Positions 1 through 12,300 of a stretch of 64,000 nt of DNA are shown here, piece by piece (the first letter of the stretch is position 1; every line of letters begins with the position of its first letter). The notes below the pieces were generated by a model. It ran no database searches, was not told where the DNA came from, and worked only from the letters and a program-made list of their open reading frames with translations. Made by a program: the position numbers and the translations under genes. Origin of the DNA: Adiantum capillus-veneris (lineage: Eukaryota; Streptophyta; Polypodiopsida; Polypodiales; Pteridaceae); the NCBI GenBank assembly GCA_014529385.2, contig CM043964.1, positions 132,039,420-132,103,419 of the forward strand. Reading direction: 5' to 3'.

Positions 1-562
1 GAGAGGGAGAGAGGGAGTTCTGCACCTGCATGTGGAGAGAGTGAATCTTGAAAGGAGGGGAGGGAGACAGGGCACAAAGTGCAACGAACCATAGCTCCAA
101 GTTCCAATGGTAAAAAATTCAAAGTTCATTGGGTAATAACGCCTCGAAATTCATTTCCAGTGGAGCAGTCGCCGGTCACAACAATGAATAGATGGTAGTT
201 GGTCACCTAGGGCGCCTTGTGCTGCGCGAGTCAACGAGACCAAGGTTATGCTAGCGTGCAAGAGGCAAAAATAAAACCCACCTCAAGATGCCGAAACCTA
301 CTCGAAAGAAGCAGGATCAAGGAAATTGTACCATGTAGTGCGTCATCTCTCTCTCTCTCTCTCTCTTTTCGTGTCTCACAGACACCCACGGTTTCGCTTG
401 CAAAGAGACCGCTTGGTGAAGTGGCCAGTGCAAGGAGCTATTGACACGTGTGTGTGTGTGGGGATCCCTTGCCCCTTTATATATAGTATACTATAGATAG
501 AGAGATATAGAAGTATAGATGCCCTAGGTTCCTAAAAGGCACCTAGCTAGGCTTGAACTTAA

Positions 563-698
563 GTCTTGCTCGCCTTATTAAAAGAGGGGATATAAAGGGG
601 GAAATGAAGTAGAAATTTACACCCCAAAAAGTCTTGCTCGCCTTATTAAAAGAGGGGATTTATAAAGGGGAAATGAAGTAGAAATTTACATCCCCAAA
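563..698 (+). promoter_or_regulatory. Tandem duplicated putative promoter segment with two TATA motifs
   Basis: A ~68-bp unit at 563-630 is repeated at 631-698 with a few changes. Each copy contains a TATAAAGGGG motif (591 and 661), 210 and 140 bp upstream of the symplekin ATG. The second lies about 45 bp upstream of a CT tract that could be 5'-UTR pyrimidine sequence. That either is the functional core promoter is inference. Confidence 0.45.
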
Positions 699-706
699 AG
701 TTCAAC

Positions 707-733
707 CTCTCTCTCTCTCTCTCTCTCTCTCTC
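707..733 (+). repeat. CT microsatellite in putative 5' UTR
   Basis: A CT dinucleotide run just upstream of the symplekin coding start. A second CT run lies at 346-367. Pyrimidine tracts are common in plant 5' leaders. Confidence 0.8.
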
Positions 734-787
734 GCCTCCTTCAAAATCAGAAGGGACTCTGCTCGGTGCACTGCGACTCTCGCTTGT

Positions 788-859
788 ATGAGCGAGCTAC
801 ATGGTGGGCATGATGGGTCCGGGGGGTTACAGGGAGCAGGCCCTGTCGCTCTTCAATGA
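788..859 (+). promoter_or_regulatory. Upstream ORF overlapping the symplekin start
   Basis: An ATG at 788, 13 nt before the main ATG, opens a 23-codon frame that ends with TGA at 857-859, inside the main coding sequence and in a different frame. If the transcript starts upstream of 788, ribosomes would have to leaky-scan past it, which would lower symplekin translation. Whether it is in the mRNA is not shown by the sequence. Confidence 0.4.
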
Positions 860-1018
860 TGCAAAGCTGCAGGACAACATTGCCGCAAAAACAGAGGCGC
901 TTGGCCGCCTGAAGGAGACTGTCTTATACCGCGACACCTCGCTCTTAGCAGAGTTTCTGCCCCATCTCATGGAATTCCACACAGATGCTGCTAGCCCCGT
1001 TAGGAGCAACGTTGCCCA
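801..1018 (+). CDS. SYMPK: Symplekin exon 1 (N-terminus)
   Basis: Encodes residues 1-72 plus two bases of codon 73. The peptide begins MVGMMGPGGYREQALSLFND and ends ASPVRSNVA, matching the first helical repeats of plant symplekins. The donor A|GTATGT at 1019 leaves phase 2, and codon 73 is completed by the first G of exon 2 to give Gln. The open frame past 1018 runs into a GA tract and is intronic. The ATG at 801 is preferred because conserved residues begin immediately after it. Confidence 0.9.
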
Positions 1019-1082
1019 GTATGTTTCGTTCTCTATGCTTTTTTTTTTAATGAGTATCAAAAGGTTAACGCGCGGGCGCGCG

Positions 1083-1142
<60 letters not shown>

Positions 1143-1791
1143 CCATTTGAATCGAATCAATCTGGGTTGCTATCCGTCTTGTAAGACACCAAAACAAAAG
1201 TTCAAGCACCAATCAAAAGAAAAAACAATGTGTACTCCTATTTCGGCTGACCATGGGTTATGGGTGCACTATATGGGCTCACCTTTTAAGGCAAAAGGCT
1301 GACAATGGTTCACCTCCCATCTGTCAAAATGCAGCGGAGGGATGAAGACACGAGAGTACATGCAAAGCAAAAGAGCTGGAAACGAGAACAAAAATCCAAG
1401 AGAGAGAATGACATAAGCCCTACGGGCACTCTGTGCATACAAGACAGATAGAATGCTTGCTTGCAAGAGGGTGCCCCTTCCCATAAATAAAAAGGAGCAC
1501 ATGGGCTGCCCGGCTCACCCACAACCAGATAATTAACACCCAAGGCCGGGCACAGCCACAAAGAAATTCTCTCCATGGATCTAAGGACGTGTTGAGAGCT
1601 CGTTTCTCTTCTTCGCACTAAAGAGAGCCATGTAATCTAATTTCTCTCAAGGGCCATAATTACAGTCCTCCAAATGAACCATCAATGCAATGTGTCTTTC
1701 AATTCCACGGATGCAGTGGAGTATGTGTCAAAGTATGTAGTGGAAGATGGAAGCAAGAGAAGGATGACAAAGAGAGAAAGAAACTCAAGGC

Positions 1792-1875
<84 letters not shown>

Positions 1876-3273
1876 CCAAGCCCTACATGGGCATTTGTCA
1901 CAGAAACGGAAGCGTGCACTTCATACTTTTCAAAATTAATCAAGCTTTTTCACATGAGAATACCAAATAAAGATAAAGAAGTTGTGACGCAGAAGATGGA
2001 CACAACACTAGGGACCAAAAGATGGGCTGGTCCCCCCCTTGAAGGAGATTTCTTATTAATTTTTAGACTTTTACAAGCACGTGAACCTGAAACGGAATTA
2101 AACGTCCATATCCCGAATATGTTTTGATGCATTAGAATGCATGGATTCATAAGCTAAATTGCTGAAATTTGTCGTACTTGTAGCCACGAATGACTAATCT
2201 GTCTTGCACTGTGATCTTCTGGGCGGGGAAATGTTTCTGGAGCTTGCTTCAACGCAAAAAACTGAGCGGACAACCGGTATTCTTGCCTATCTAGGTGCGG
2301 CCTTTCCCTGCAGAGACGCACTCAAGATTCGTGGATCATCTGCGGCCTTCGCTGGGAGCTGGGGATCCTCGCACGGCTCTCACAAGAGCTCTGTGCACGA
2401 GTTTGCTATTGCGAGAGAGAACGGGCTGAATTGGATGATGAGAGGGAGGAGGCTCTCTGTACTTGTTTGCTTCTGCAAAACCCCCCCAAGAGGAAGCGCT
2501 AGCACTATTGTATGCTTGGGCGAGTGCTCTGGACACTTGGCGTTGCATGATGGAGGGAGAGAGAGTTCGTAAACAAAATTCCACGCTGATCGGAAATTTC
2601 CACGTCCCGGCAAGAGCTGGCAGAATTGAGTCGGAAGGGATATAAAATCGACCGGGTTGATAATGTCCCAGAATGGCCAGAAAAGTGGGAATTTATGCCC
2701 GTTTATAAGTGCAAAGGTTAAAAAGCCTTATAAATTAAATGGCCGGCCACTTGTGGGAATTTTCACTTGAGATGATAACTTTAACACCCTCTCTTTAGCT
2801 CATAGTGGATAAATGCAAGAAGGCCAAGTCATTGAGAAGCTACCATGGACACCCCAATGGTACGTCTACTATCGGATACACCTCGGTATTTGCAACCGTC
2901 CATAATGTAGAAGCTATCTTGAGCACCAGTTGCCTTTAAAAAGTTTAAACTATAGACCACACTACGTCCAAGAATCCCCATTCATGTTGTTACATGCTTG
3001 GACACTCCAAGCGAGAAATCAGTAGCAACACACGAACAAAATCTGCAAATAAGTAGTACGCCTACTATCGGATACACCTCGAGGTTTGCAACCGTCAACT
3101 TGTCACCATAATGAAGATGCTATCTTGAGCACCAGTTGCCTCTTAAAAGTTTGAACAATCGACCACACTACGTCCAAGAATCCCCATTCGTGCTGTCAGC
3201 TTGTTACAAGCTTGGACACTACAAGCGAGAAATCAATAGCAACACATGAATAAAATTTGGAAAAAATTGAACT

Positions 3274-3344
<71 letters not shown>

Positions 3345-6090
3345 AATGAAATGAAATGTTATATTAACGTCTTCAAAAGGCCATAATGACCTATAGGCTA
3401 TGAGACCCGAAAGTTACAAAATGGTGGATCTGATACAAAGTCAGAGTACAAAGTCAGAGAGAGAGAGAGAGAAATGAAATGTTATATTAACGTCTTCAAA
3501 AGGCCATAGTGACCTATAAGACCAGAAAGTTACAAGGTGGTGGATCTGAGTCAGAGTAACAAAATAACCTAATCAACAGTACAAAACAAAGATATATATT
3601 ATGGGATTCTAGATAGGTCGATGTGAGCTAAGCCGAAAAACTAAGCAAAAATGGGCGGCTAGTTGGGATAGCTGAATCACAAAAGATCTAGCATCGATCG
3701 TTGGCGAATCTCATCAATTTCCTCCATGGTTAGTAGTCTGATCGGGCGTCGTGCATGCCTGGCCAGCGTGCTCTGAATCTTTTGACGTAGCCTCCGTCGA
3801 TGCTGTGTAGTCCTGCGCAGTCGTGGGTGCCTGGATTTCCCCAGTTCAATCTCTCGGTCAATCAATGTGCCTCTGGTGTGAGACGGGGGGGAGCTCTGCT
3901 GTGGGAGTGGCTCTTGCGGCTGTCCCGTGTCTGCTCTGAAGTAGTCTGTAATCCGTCTTTGAGACTGGTTAGCCTCGCCATTCATCAGGCTCTCTCTGTG
4001 TCTGTGCAGCTCGAGCAAGAACAAACCTAGGCATCTTTGATCTTCGTATCCCATTACTCTTGAGAGTAGTCCAAAACCCTCTCTGAACAAGCAATGGAAG
4101 CGGCCTCGTATCTCGTAGTAGACGGGGCAGCGGCATGTATAATGCAGCTCTGTCTCAGGTTCCATGTCACACAAGGGGCATGTCCTGGCCTCTGCTGGTA
4201 CTCCGCTATATCTCCCGGTTTCAATCCGCAGCTGGTGAGACGATGTGCGTAACTGGCCAATAGCACACCGTATCCCATGAGACAGGTGGGTATCCATGTA
4301 TCTGGGTCTCATCACAAAACCATCTTCGGTAAGCTGGAGAAGGTGGTCTCTGTAGAAAGCCATCTTCGTGCCCAGTTCTTGTGCTGGTTGTATCCATGTC
4401 CTCCTGGTGTCTAGCTGGGTCAGGTCTTGGCGGATGAGCTTGGTGATCTCCGACTGTGTAAGAATGAGAGATGGTGCGTCCAATGAGTACTGGAATGGTG
4501 GCAGCTTGTCTATGCTGAACCCATGCGCCTGAAACCATGATGTCATCTCCCCATACCAGCATGTTGTATCTCCTTGTATGGCTAACTGTCGGGAGGACTC
4601 AAGTGCAATGCGAGCGTATGTGTCTCTGGGAAGTTCCCATGTGCGGTTTATGAAGGAGACTGATCTGGTGAGTGCCTCTACCACTAGTGGGGGGGCCGCC
4701 AGCTCTGCTCGGATAATGGTCCGTGGTACTGATGCCTTGGCTCTAATGAGCCGCGAGATCATAGAGACGAAAGGCTTCTCCATGTTCCCCCATCCGTTTG
4801 TGCGACCCGGCCTCCCGTGGTGATCCAATGAAGGTCCCCATATCCCAGCCCCATAGAGCAATGCTGAAGCCACCAAGGTGTCAAAGAGCCAGAGTTTCGT
4901 CTGGGGTTCCTGAAACTGAACCTATGAACACATCCTCTCCAATCTACCCAATGCTGCGTGGGCTCTAGTCAGTCTGGTCTCTGCTGCTCTTCTGAGTGAG
5001 AATGTGGGTCCAGTAAAAACCACTCCAAGGTAAGTGTAAGCGTCTGTGTACTCCACAGTCTCTTGGCCGTATGTGAATGTAGGTGCTGATCTCCTGATCC
5101 ATTGTGGGGTGGTATTAAACACCATAACCTTGGTTTTACCAAGGTTGACAGACAAACCACTTTCGTGGGCAAACGTATGCAAAGCATCCAATTGGCGTTG
5201 CATTCCCTCTGGGGATTCGGAGACCAACACAATATCGTCCGCATATAACAAAAGTGGAATCCATGTCCCTGCCAACTGTGCACCTTTATCCCCGTCCCTG
5301 TCAATGTAGTCAGAAACCTCATCCACATACATACCGAAAAGAGTAGGAGAGAGCGGGCAACCCTGCTTCACCCCAATAGTGGAGTGAACGGGTATTGAGA
5401 GTCCCTCCGGGGTGCGTACATGCCCTACTACTGATCTGTATAATGCCATGATCCCCCAAATGAGCTCTGTGGGTACTCCCATTTCCTGTAATCTGCGCAT
5501 CAGTCTAGCTCTGGGTACCGTGTCGAAAGCTTTGCGGAAGTCCACAAAGCTACAATAGATCCGTCTCCAATGAGATCTGCCTTCCTCGATGATGGCCCTG
5601 AGTGTTAGGATATGGTCAAGAGTAGAGAAGCCTCTCCTGAATCCTGCGTGCCCAGTTGCACGCATTCCTTCCCTCTCTGCCCATCTACTCAGCTGTTGCT
5701 CAAGAATGGATGCATACAACCGTGCCAGTGTGTGCCCGATCATAATAGTGCGATAATTCCCAGGCTCCATGGGGTCTCCTGATTTGAAGATAGGTACGAT
5801 CGTAGATAGGCTCCAAGTGTCCGGTAGGCCCTCACACATGGCACGGTTAAACATAACTGCTAGAAGCTCTGCTAGTAGGTCTTTGGCATGCATGAAATGC
5901 TCAGCTATTAGGCCCTCATGATCATATGCTCTCCCAGTCTTCATCCTGTCAATAGCTTTCTTCACCATCTTAGCGGTGAAAAAGACACCTGTATGTGGGC
6001 ATGGGTCGGGGGGGTTGGGGAGGGGCGGCTGTTCAGGTACTGTGTACAAAGATGATGCGTACTGACCCCAGGTCTCTGTGGAGAAAATAG

Positions 6091-6145
<55 letters not shown>

Positions 6146-8512
6146 CTGCTCATGAAAGAGCCGCCACGCCTCACGCGAGTCTTGACTCATGAATAGCTGA
6201 TATAGATCCTGCTCGAGTCGGGCCAAAAAAGCCCTCTTCTTCTGCGCACCAGGCGTCGAAAGTCCATCTGTGACTGTCTGTGAGTGACGTCCCCCAACAG
6301 CACCTCCCTCTGAAGTCTGGCTCTAGTCTGGCGGCACTCCTCAACGTACCAGCTGTTCTGAGGCATGTTCCCAGATCGGTGGCTCTGCTCAGGCTGGGTG
6401 TGTGGGTATGCTTCTGCTGCTGCCTCATGTAATGTCTGTGTCAGTATAGTAGTTAGCTCCTCCAGAGGTCGCCCGGGTCCTCAGTGCATAGGCGTCTGTA
6501 GATTCCGTCCATGTATACAAAGTCCGTCTCCCTTGTGAATGTGTAGCGAGTAGGGGCTGCTACTCGTGGCCTGTGTGCTACACTGAATTGGAAAGAGATG
6601 GTCATTGACACCAGAGCATGATCCACTGCCACCCCGACCGGTCTGGGCCCAACTGTGAGATCCTGGATACTAGAGATGAGATTCGGTTGTGCCATGACAT
6701 AGTCCACCGTACTGGCTCCATGTCTGTGTGGGAAGCATGTGAAACCTCCCGCAGCAGGAAATCTTTGTATGCCGTTCAAGATGGCCAATCCATGTGCAGT
6801 GCCCATGTCTATCAGGTGTCGCCCATACTCAGTATATTCCATATCGTGTGATAGTCTGGAAAGGCCCGTATCTGCCACATCTCTCTCTCTTAGCATCTCC
6901 TCTAAAGTATCATAGAACACTGCCTGGTGATGGGCAGTCCTAGCATTGAAGTCCCCGAGGATGATAATGTCACCATCCCTAGAGAACTCCCATATGTCAT
7001 CATCCAAAATAGAGAAAGGGGATTGTCCCCTAGGTGGTGCATAAACTGATGTACTTGCGGGAAAGTAACAAATAGCTAGATAGAGGTATCTGCCTGTCTC
7101 TTCTTTCAGTCTCACCCACATGTACCTGGCCTGCTCGTCCCTGCGGGCTATATGTATCAGTGGCTGCAGATCCTCTCTAAATAACACTACCACTCCTCCC
7201 GAGCCCCGCCCTCTGTGCTCTTAGCGTGTCTCCTGTCTGTAGGCTGTCTCCCACCTATATCCACTGATGTGAGGCATGGATTGCCCCGGGGCCTGGTGTG
7301 TCTCAGAGTAGAAGATGATGTCTCTTCCAGTAAAGCTATCCTCAAAAGCACCCACATCAAGACGCATTGATCCATTGCAATTCCAGGCAGCTACTTTGAG
7401 TGTGGTCCCATAAGTCTCGCACCGTCATGTGGAGCGTCGCTCCAGTATTACTACTTTTCCGTCTCGGTAGAAAGCGATCTTGCCTTTCTTCCTTGCCGCT
7501 CTAACCTCCGGCATTACTTCCTGCATATGAGCGATCTGCGAGAGGGTGAGATTGTCCCTGAGAAAGATGCCAGTCTCCTTAAGAGTTGGTCTTTTCTTCA
7601 AGAAAGACTTCTTTGCTTCCATGGAGGGAAAACGGAGGATGAGTGCTCTTTCTTTTGAGGTTTCTCCACTGCCTCCATTTTTCTTTATGTTGCCCACCCA
7701 CCATGCCCTTGTGTGTGTCGGCTCCTGAATCCCCATCAGGGCTGTGAGTTCTTTTACTTCTTCGTCCACATTGCCTTTGTCTTTAAGACCGCAAATTCTC
7801 ACATGTAAAGCGTGCACCCTTCTCCTCTGCTCCTCCTCTAGTGTCTGGTTAATGATGTTGTTGGGTGTGGACGTGGGCGTTATCTCCTTGTCTTTCCCTT
7901 TCTTGGCCACCTTGATCCATTTCTCGGCTTCGTCCGCCTTCTGTTGGGTTTTTGTAAGAACATCCACCCAAGAAGTCGTCATTTCTTTGTGCTGTTCTTC
8001 TCCCTATTTGATGGCCTGTACTTGTTCCTTGATCGTGTTGATTTCTTCAATTACTGAGGGTTGCAGTTCGCCCTCTTCCAGTGTGTTTCTTGATCGGGCT
8101 TCGGCGAGTTCTTTCTTGAGTGATGCGATCTCTTCCTCTTGGGTCGTCACTCGGTCTTCCAGCGTGCTTATCTTGCTCTCTTGGATCAGCACACGTCCTT
8201 CGAGAATGTTTATTGTGCCCCAAAGATTGCGGTTCAACTTGGTGATGGTCTCTGTCATTTCCTCTTTGCATTTTCGAATGGCATTCTCTAGGGGATCGGC
8301 TTTATCGTTTGTCTTCCTCATGCTTGATCGCTGTCCGCAAGGGGGGGGGGGGGGGTTAGATGCACGTATGCACCCACACTAGCAGCGGTCTCGGCGAGTG
8401 GTAGAGCGGAGGCGGTACGGCCCGGGGGTGAAAACGTTAGTTACGAGAGAGAGAGGGGTGGGGGGTGGGAATGGGTATGGCAGATATACGGCCCGGGGGT
8501 GAAAATGGTAGT

Positions 8513-8557
<45 letters not shown>

Positions 8558-8995
8558 GGGGGTGGGGATAAGTATGAGTGGGGGGAATGGGGGCGAAAAA
8601 AAAATAAAAAAAAAATAAAAAAAAATAAAAAATTTGATGTCCTACGCGTGAAAGAAAAAAGAGGGGAGGTGTGGGGGGGGGGGGGGACATGCTACGCGTA
8701 GGAAAGGGAGGGAGACATTCTACGCGTAGAGGTTGAGGGGCTAGGGCAGCGCGCGAGTAGGGCAGGGCGGCGGGGTGCAGGACGAATGGCGTGCGGGGCA
8801 GAGGCGGGGGTGCAGGGCGGCGGGCGTGAGGGCAGAGGCGGGGGGGGGGCAGGGCGCAAGCCAGGCAGCAGCGCGCGCGAGCAGCGAGCAGCACAGAGAG
8901 AGGCTCAACAGCGCGCGGGGCTGCAGTCGGGCACAGTGGCGCGCGAGCAGGTGCGGGGGGCAGCGATCAGGGCGAGGGGGCAGCGGATCATGCTC

Positions 8996-9065
<70 letters not shown>

Positions 9066-9323
9066 ACATGGAATGGCGGAGTTTCGTCCCCAGATGCACT
9101 GGCCTCAAAGACCCCTTTTGTTATTTTTTTATTATCACTTTGCCAAGGTACAACTCGGGAGGATCCTCTTCTTTGAGACTTTGCGTCCAGATGCTCTCCA
9201 GAGTGAGGCCCCAACAAGTTGTACCTTGGCAAAGTGATAATAAAGAAATGCCGAAAGGGGCGCCAATCTTTGGGGCCAGTGCACCTGGGGATGGAACTCT
9301 GCTGTTCCGTGTCGACTCTCCTC

Positions 9324-9367
<44 letters not shown>

Positions 9368-12300
9368 ATCCAAGCTCAATTATTTGCAGATTGTGTTCGT
9401 GTGTTGCTTTTAATTTCTTGCGTGGAGTGTACAAGCCTATGACAATGGTATCAGAGCCCATAACGATTCTTCTTCTATGGAGGATCCGATTCTTTCTGCA
9501 GCACACATGGGTTCTCATGGAGAATTTGACAGAGACCACCTTTCTGTCCTTTGGTTTGTGGGGAGATGAAGAAAAGATGACTCCCAGCGTGAGGTTTTGG
9601 CAAAATTCCAACGGGGAATCTTGACAGAGCAGAGTTCAAACGTCAACTGTAGGTTGACACGCGCATGAGAAGGTTGATCAAGTACTCTAAAGACCCGAAA
9701 TATGTGAATCACGTGAAGAATTACCTGCTTGACGAGGTTCACTCAAGATAGCAAGAGGCCGTCCATCTTCCTGTGAAGTCAGTAATGAAAGAGAAAACAA
9801 AGCCGAGCGCCGAAAAGCAGAAATTGTAATTGCAGAAAGAGTTTGAAAAAATTCTTGAAAAGAAGACGAATCGGTTGATAAAAAGGAAGACGAATCGGTT
9901 GATAAAAAGCCTAAAGCACTCTTGGAAGAAGAGGAAATTGGCAAATTTCTCTGGTTATTTGGATCGGGAATCGACTTTCGAGGTGGTGATTAGATCCAAG
10001 AAGCTTCCTTTTTGAGGATGACCCAAGTTTTTGTTTATCTTCAAAGAGTCCAGACAATTCGTTGTCCTTTAGTTCCAGTGAGGATGAGAAAAAGCTGAAG
10101 AAGTAGTGTGACGCGTTTTAGGGTTAGGGTTTCTGTGCCAAGGTTATAGACGCATTGGACCAATGCGTTCGTTTGGCCCGTCTGAAACTCATTCTCCCTA
10201 GGAAGGTGGTCCATGCCTCTTGGTCAAAGCCGGAATCCTATGTGCCGTAATCAGTTCTCTCTGTAAGATTTTTACATTTGAATGACATCTGCATGAAGCC
10301 AGGACATCTAAGTGACCTTCGGGTCTGGAACTAACTTGATTGTGTTTTGCAGATTTCTGTTGAGGGGCATAAAAGAAGAATAAGAAGTTACAAAGCTTAT
10401 CAAATTATAGGTTGTCTCTGAGTGGCCTAAAATAATAAAAAGGTCCCCTAGCAGATTAAAGAAGAACCTTGCACACCAATGACGTGGCTCAGTTGCACTG
10501 CTGATGCCACGTATCAACCTGTACGAAATTTCCGCTGGCCTGCTAACGTGGCAGATTGTATGGATTTCTGTTTTTTACGTTCGGTAGATTTGATAGTTTC
10601 CTCATGCGCTTTTTGAGACCAGTTGCTTTTAGGAATAAGTGGTTTTGACTTGATGCTTTTGAGGCTCTGCTTTTTACCCTAAAACGTATCCTATATATGC
10701 GCTTGAACCAAACAAATCAGCCTTCATTCAACGAGGCTATTATGGTGGACTCCTCGAGAGCATCTGGACGTAGAGTCTCAGGGAGAGTCGATGTCACCAG
10801 CGTGTGACTACTATCTATCCTTTTTGTTGATTTCTTTCTTATTATTTATTCATTTTCACTTTTTGGAAACACCCCTCTGGAAATCTAACTGCCCTGCATT
10901 GCATAGCTAGTGTGGAACTGTTCAGAGGGAGTCCAGGCCTGAGGGCAAGAGAGCACTAAGGCTGGACAAGGACTATGGTTAGCCAAAGTGGGGTCATTGA
11001 CTAGCCAAAGTGGAATCCTTTGCTACAGAGGCTACATTTCAGTTCTTGGTGTGGCTGCAGTGTACAAAGAGGGTCAGATGACCTAGAAAGATACAATGGC
11101 AACATCTCCTAAAATTTAGGGAACTGCTATTTTGGGACCTGAAAATGTGTTAGCGTCATTACCTCCGGAATGACAAGGGGAACATTTTATTACTCTGCTG
11201 TGAAGTCAATTGGGCAACCGGTCGGGAGATTTTTAGGCGGCAACCCCGAAACGGGAAATAGCCTGTAAATGTGCCAAGTGGCACATTTCTGTGCACTTTC
11301 CTCATTCAGGAAGAAGTGGCGCTGATTTTAGGAGAAGGGAGGCTCATTTTCAGTTTTTGTCACAGGTTGAGAGCTATGGAGTGCTTCCTTTCCCTCTTAT
11401 GTACAATGCGGTGCCAGGAGTGATGCCTTGCACGCTATGCACTGCTCTCTCTCTCCCCTATGGCAGTATGTTATGCCCCTCTAGTGGGCTTTTCAATTGA
11501 CCAATGTACAGTTGTGTGGGTTCATGTGCGATTGCCGAGGCAAGAGCCTCTTGCACAGGTACTGGATTAGCTAGCGGCTAATCCCCCGCAGGTACAGGTG
11601 ATTCGGAGAGGTTTCACCTGCAAAATCTTGTCCGATTCAAAGGGCAAGTTGCCCTACAGGTGCGGGAGCTCGAGGACTTGCTACGGATGCGACCGGCACG
11701 CAAAACAGAGCCCGAAACAGTGAATTACAACCTGCTGTGTATTTTTGCAAGTTTAGGGTTTTGGCCCTAAACGGACCCTAATACCCCCAGGAGATTTGGG
11801 GACGCGAAGGGACCACTGTACAGGTGATCTGGCGCATTTTCGGGGCAGAAAACAGAGAATTCAGCGTGCTGCAGATTCTCGCCAGGTTTTGTAAAGTGTC
11901 CGAATGCGTCGGGAAAGTCATCCAATGCGTGGGGATACTGACTATGAAGGGTCCTAGTATAGTTATGCTGCCGAAAACGGGCCAGAACAGTTGAAATTCA
12001 GCCAAGATTGTGCGGGGCAGCTTGTAGGGAACCACAACCTTTATTCCCTCTTTTAAAGAATAAAGAAATACCGAAAGGGGCGCCTATTTAGGGGCCAATC
12101 TGGTGTCGGTCTTCTCATACAGGTGCAGTCTAGCAGCCTGTATCCCTTTCCCCTTTGTTGTGTCTTGAAAGTACAGGTAAAGTGGGCGACAAATTAAATG
12201 GGTGAAAGCAAATAAGGTTTAAGTCTAAAGGTCTACCGCCCTTTTTGGATTGAACAGGCCGGTTTCATTCGATGTAACGGGGACGAGTACCACGTGCTGT

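Larger units (their letters stand above)
3342..8330 (-). mobile_element. Non-LTR retrotransposon (LINE), nearly full length, inactivated
   Basis: Minus-strand element inside intron 1. In 5' to 3' element order it has a coiled-coil ORF1 part (8321-8004), an RNA-binding ORF1 part (7982-7425), an AP-type endonuclease (about 7424-6453), a reverse transcriptase (6226-4922), and a C-terminal zinc-motif domain (4876-3677). A short 3' UTR ends in ATTTC pentamer repeats instead of poly(A). The last ~115 bp (TTTTGAAGACGTTAATATAA block) is duplicated at 3345-3430 and 3472-3550 (+ coordinates), separated by a GA run. Inactivating changes are few: in-frame stops at 8004, 7425, 7221 and 4922 and frameshifts near 6475 and 6230. 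Confidence 0.88.

Noticed and set aside
1674-1970. Arg-Glu repeat open frames across the GA run
   Set aside because: Microsatellite translation artefact.
2204-2572. 122-codon open frame in intron 1
   Set aside because: No recognisable domain, overlapping frames on the other strand, no splice or promoter context.
8379-9442. Long overlapping open frames on both strands in the GC-rich/GA-rich region
   Set aside because: They are produced by GA/CT runs and purine-rich low-complexity sequence plus the inverted LTR arms. No domain, and both strands are open simultaneously.
10118-10135. Telomere-like TTTAGGGTTAGGGTTT
   Set aside because: Only two to three units, of a kind common by chance in plant intergenic DNA and LTRs.
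10159-10181. Short palindrome ACGCATTGGACCAATGCGT
   Set aside because: A single 9-bp-stem palindrome in decayed element sequence, too small to interpret.
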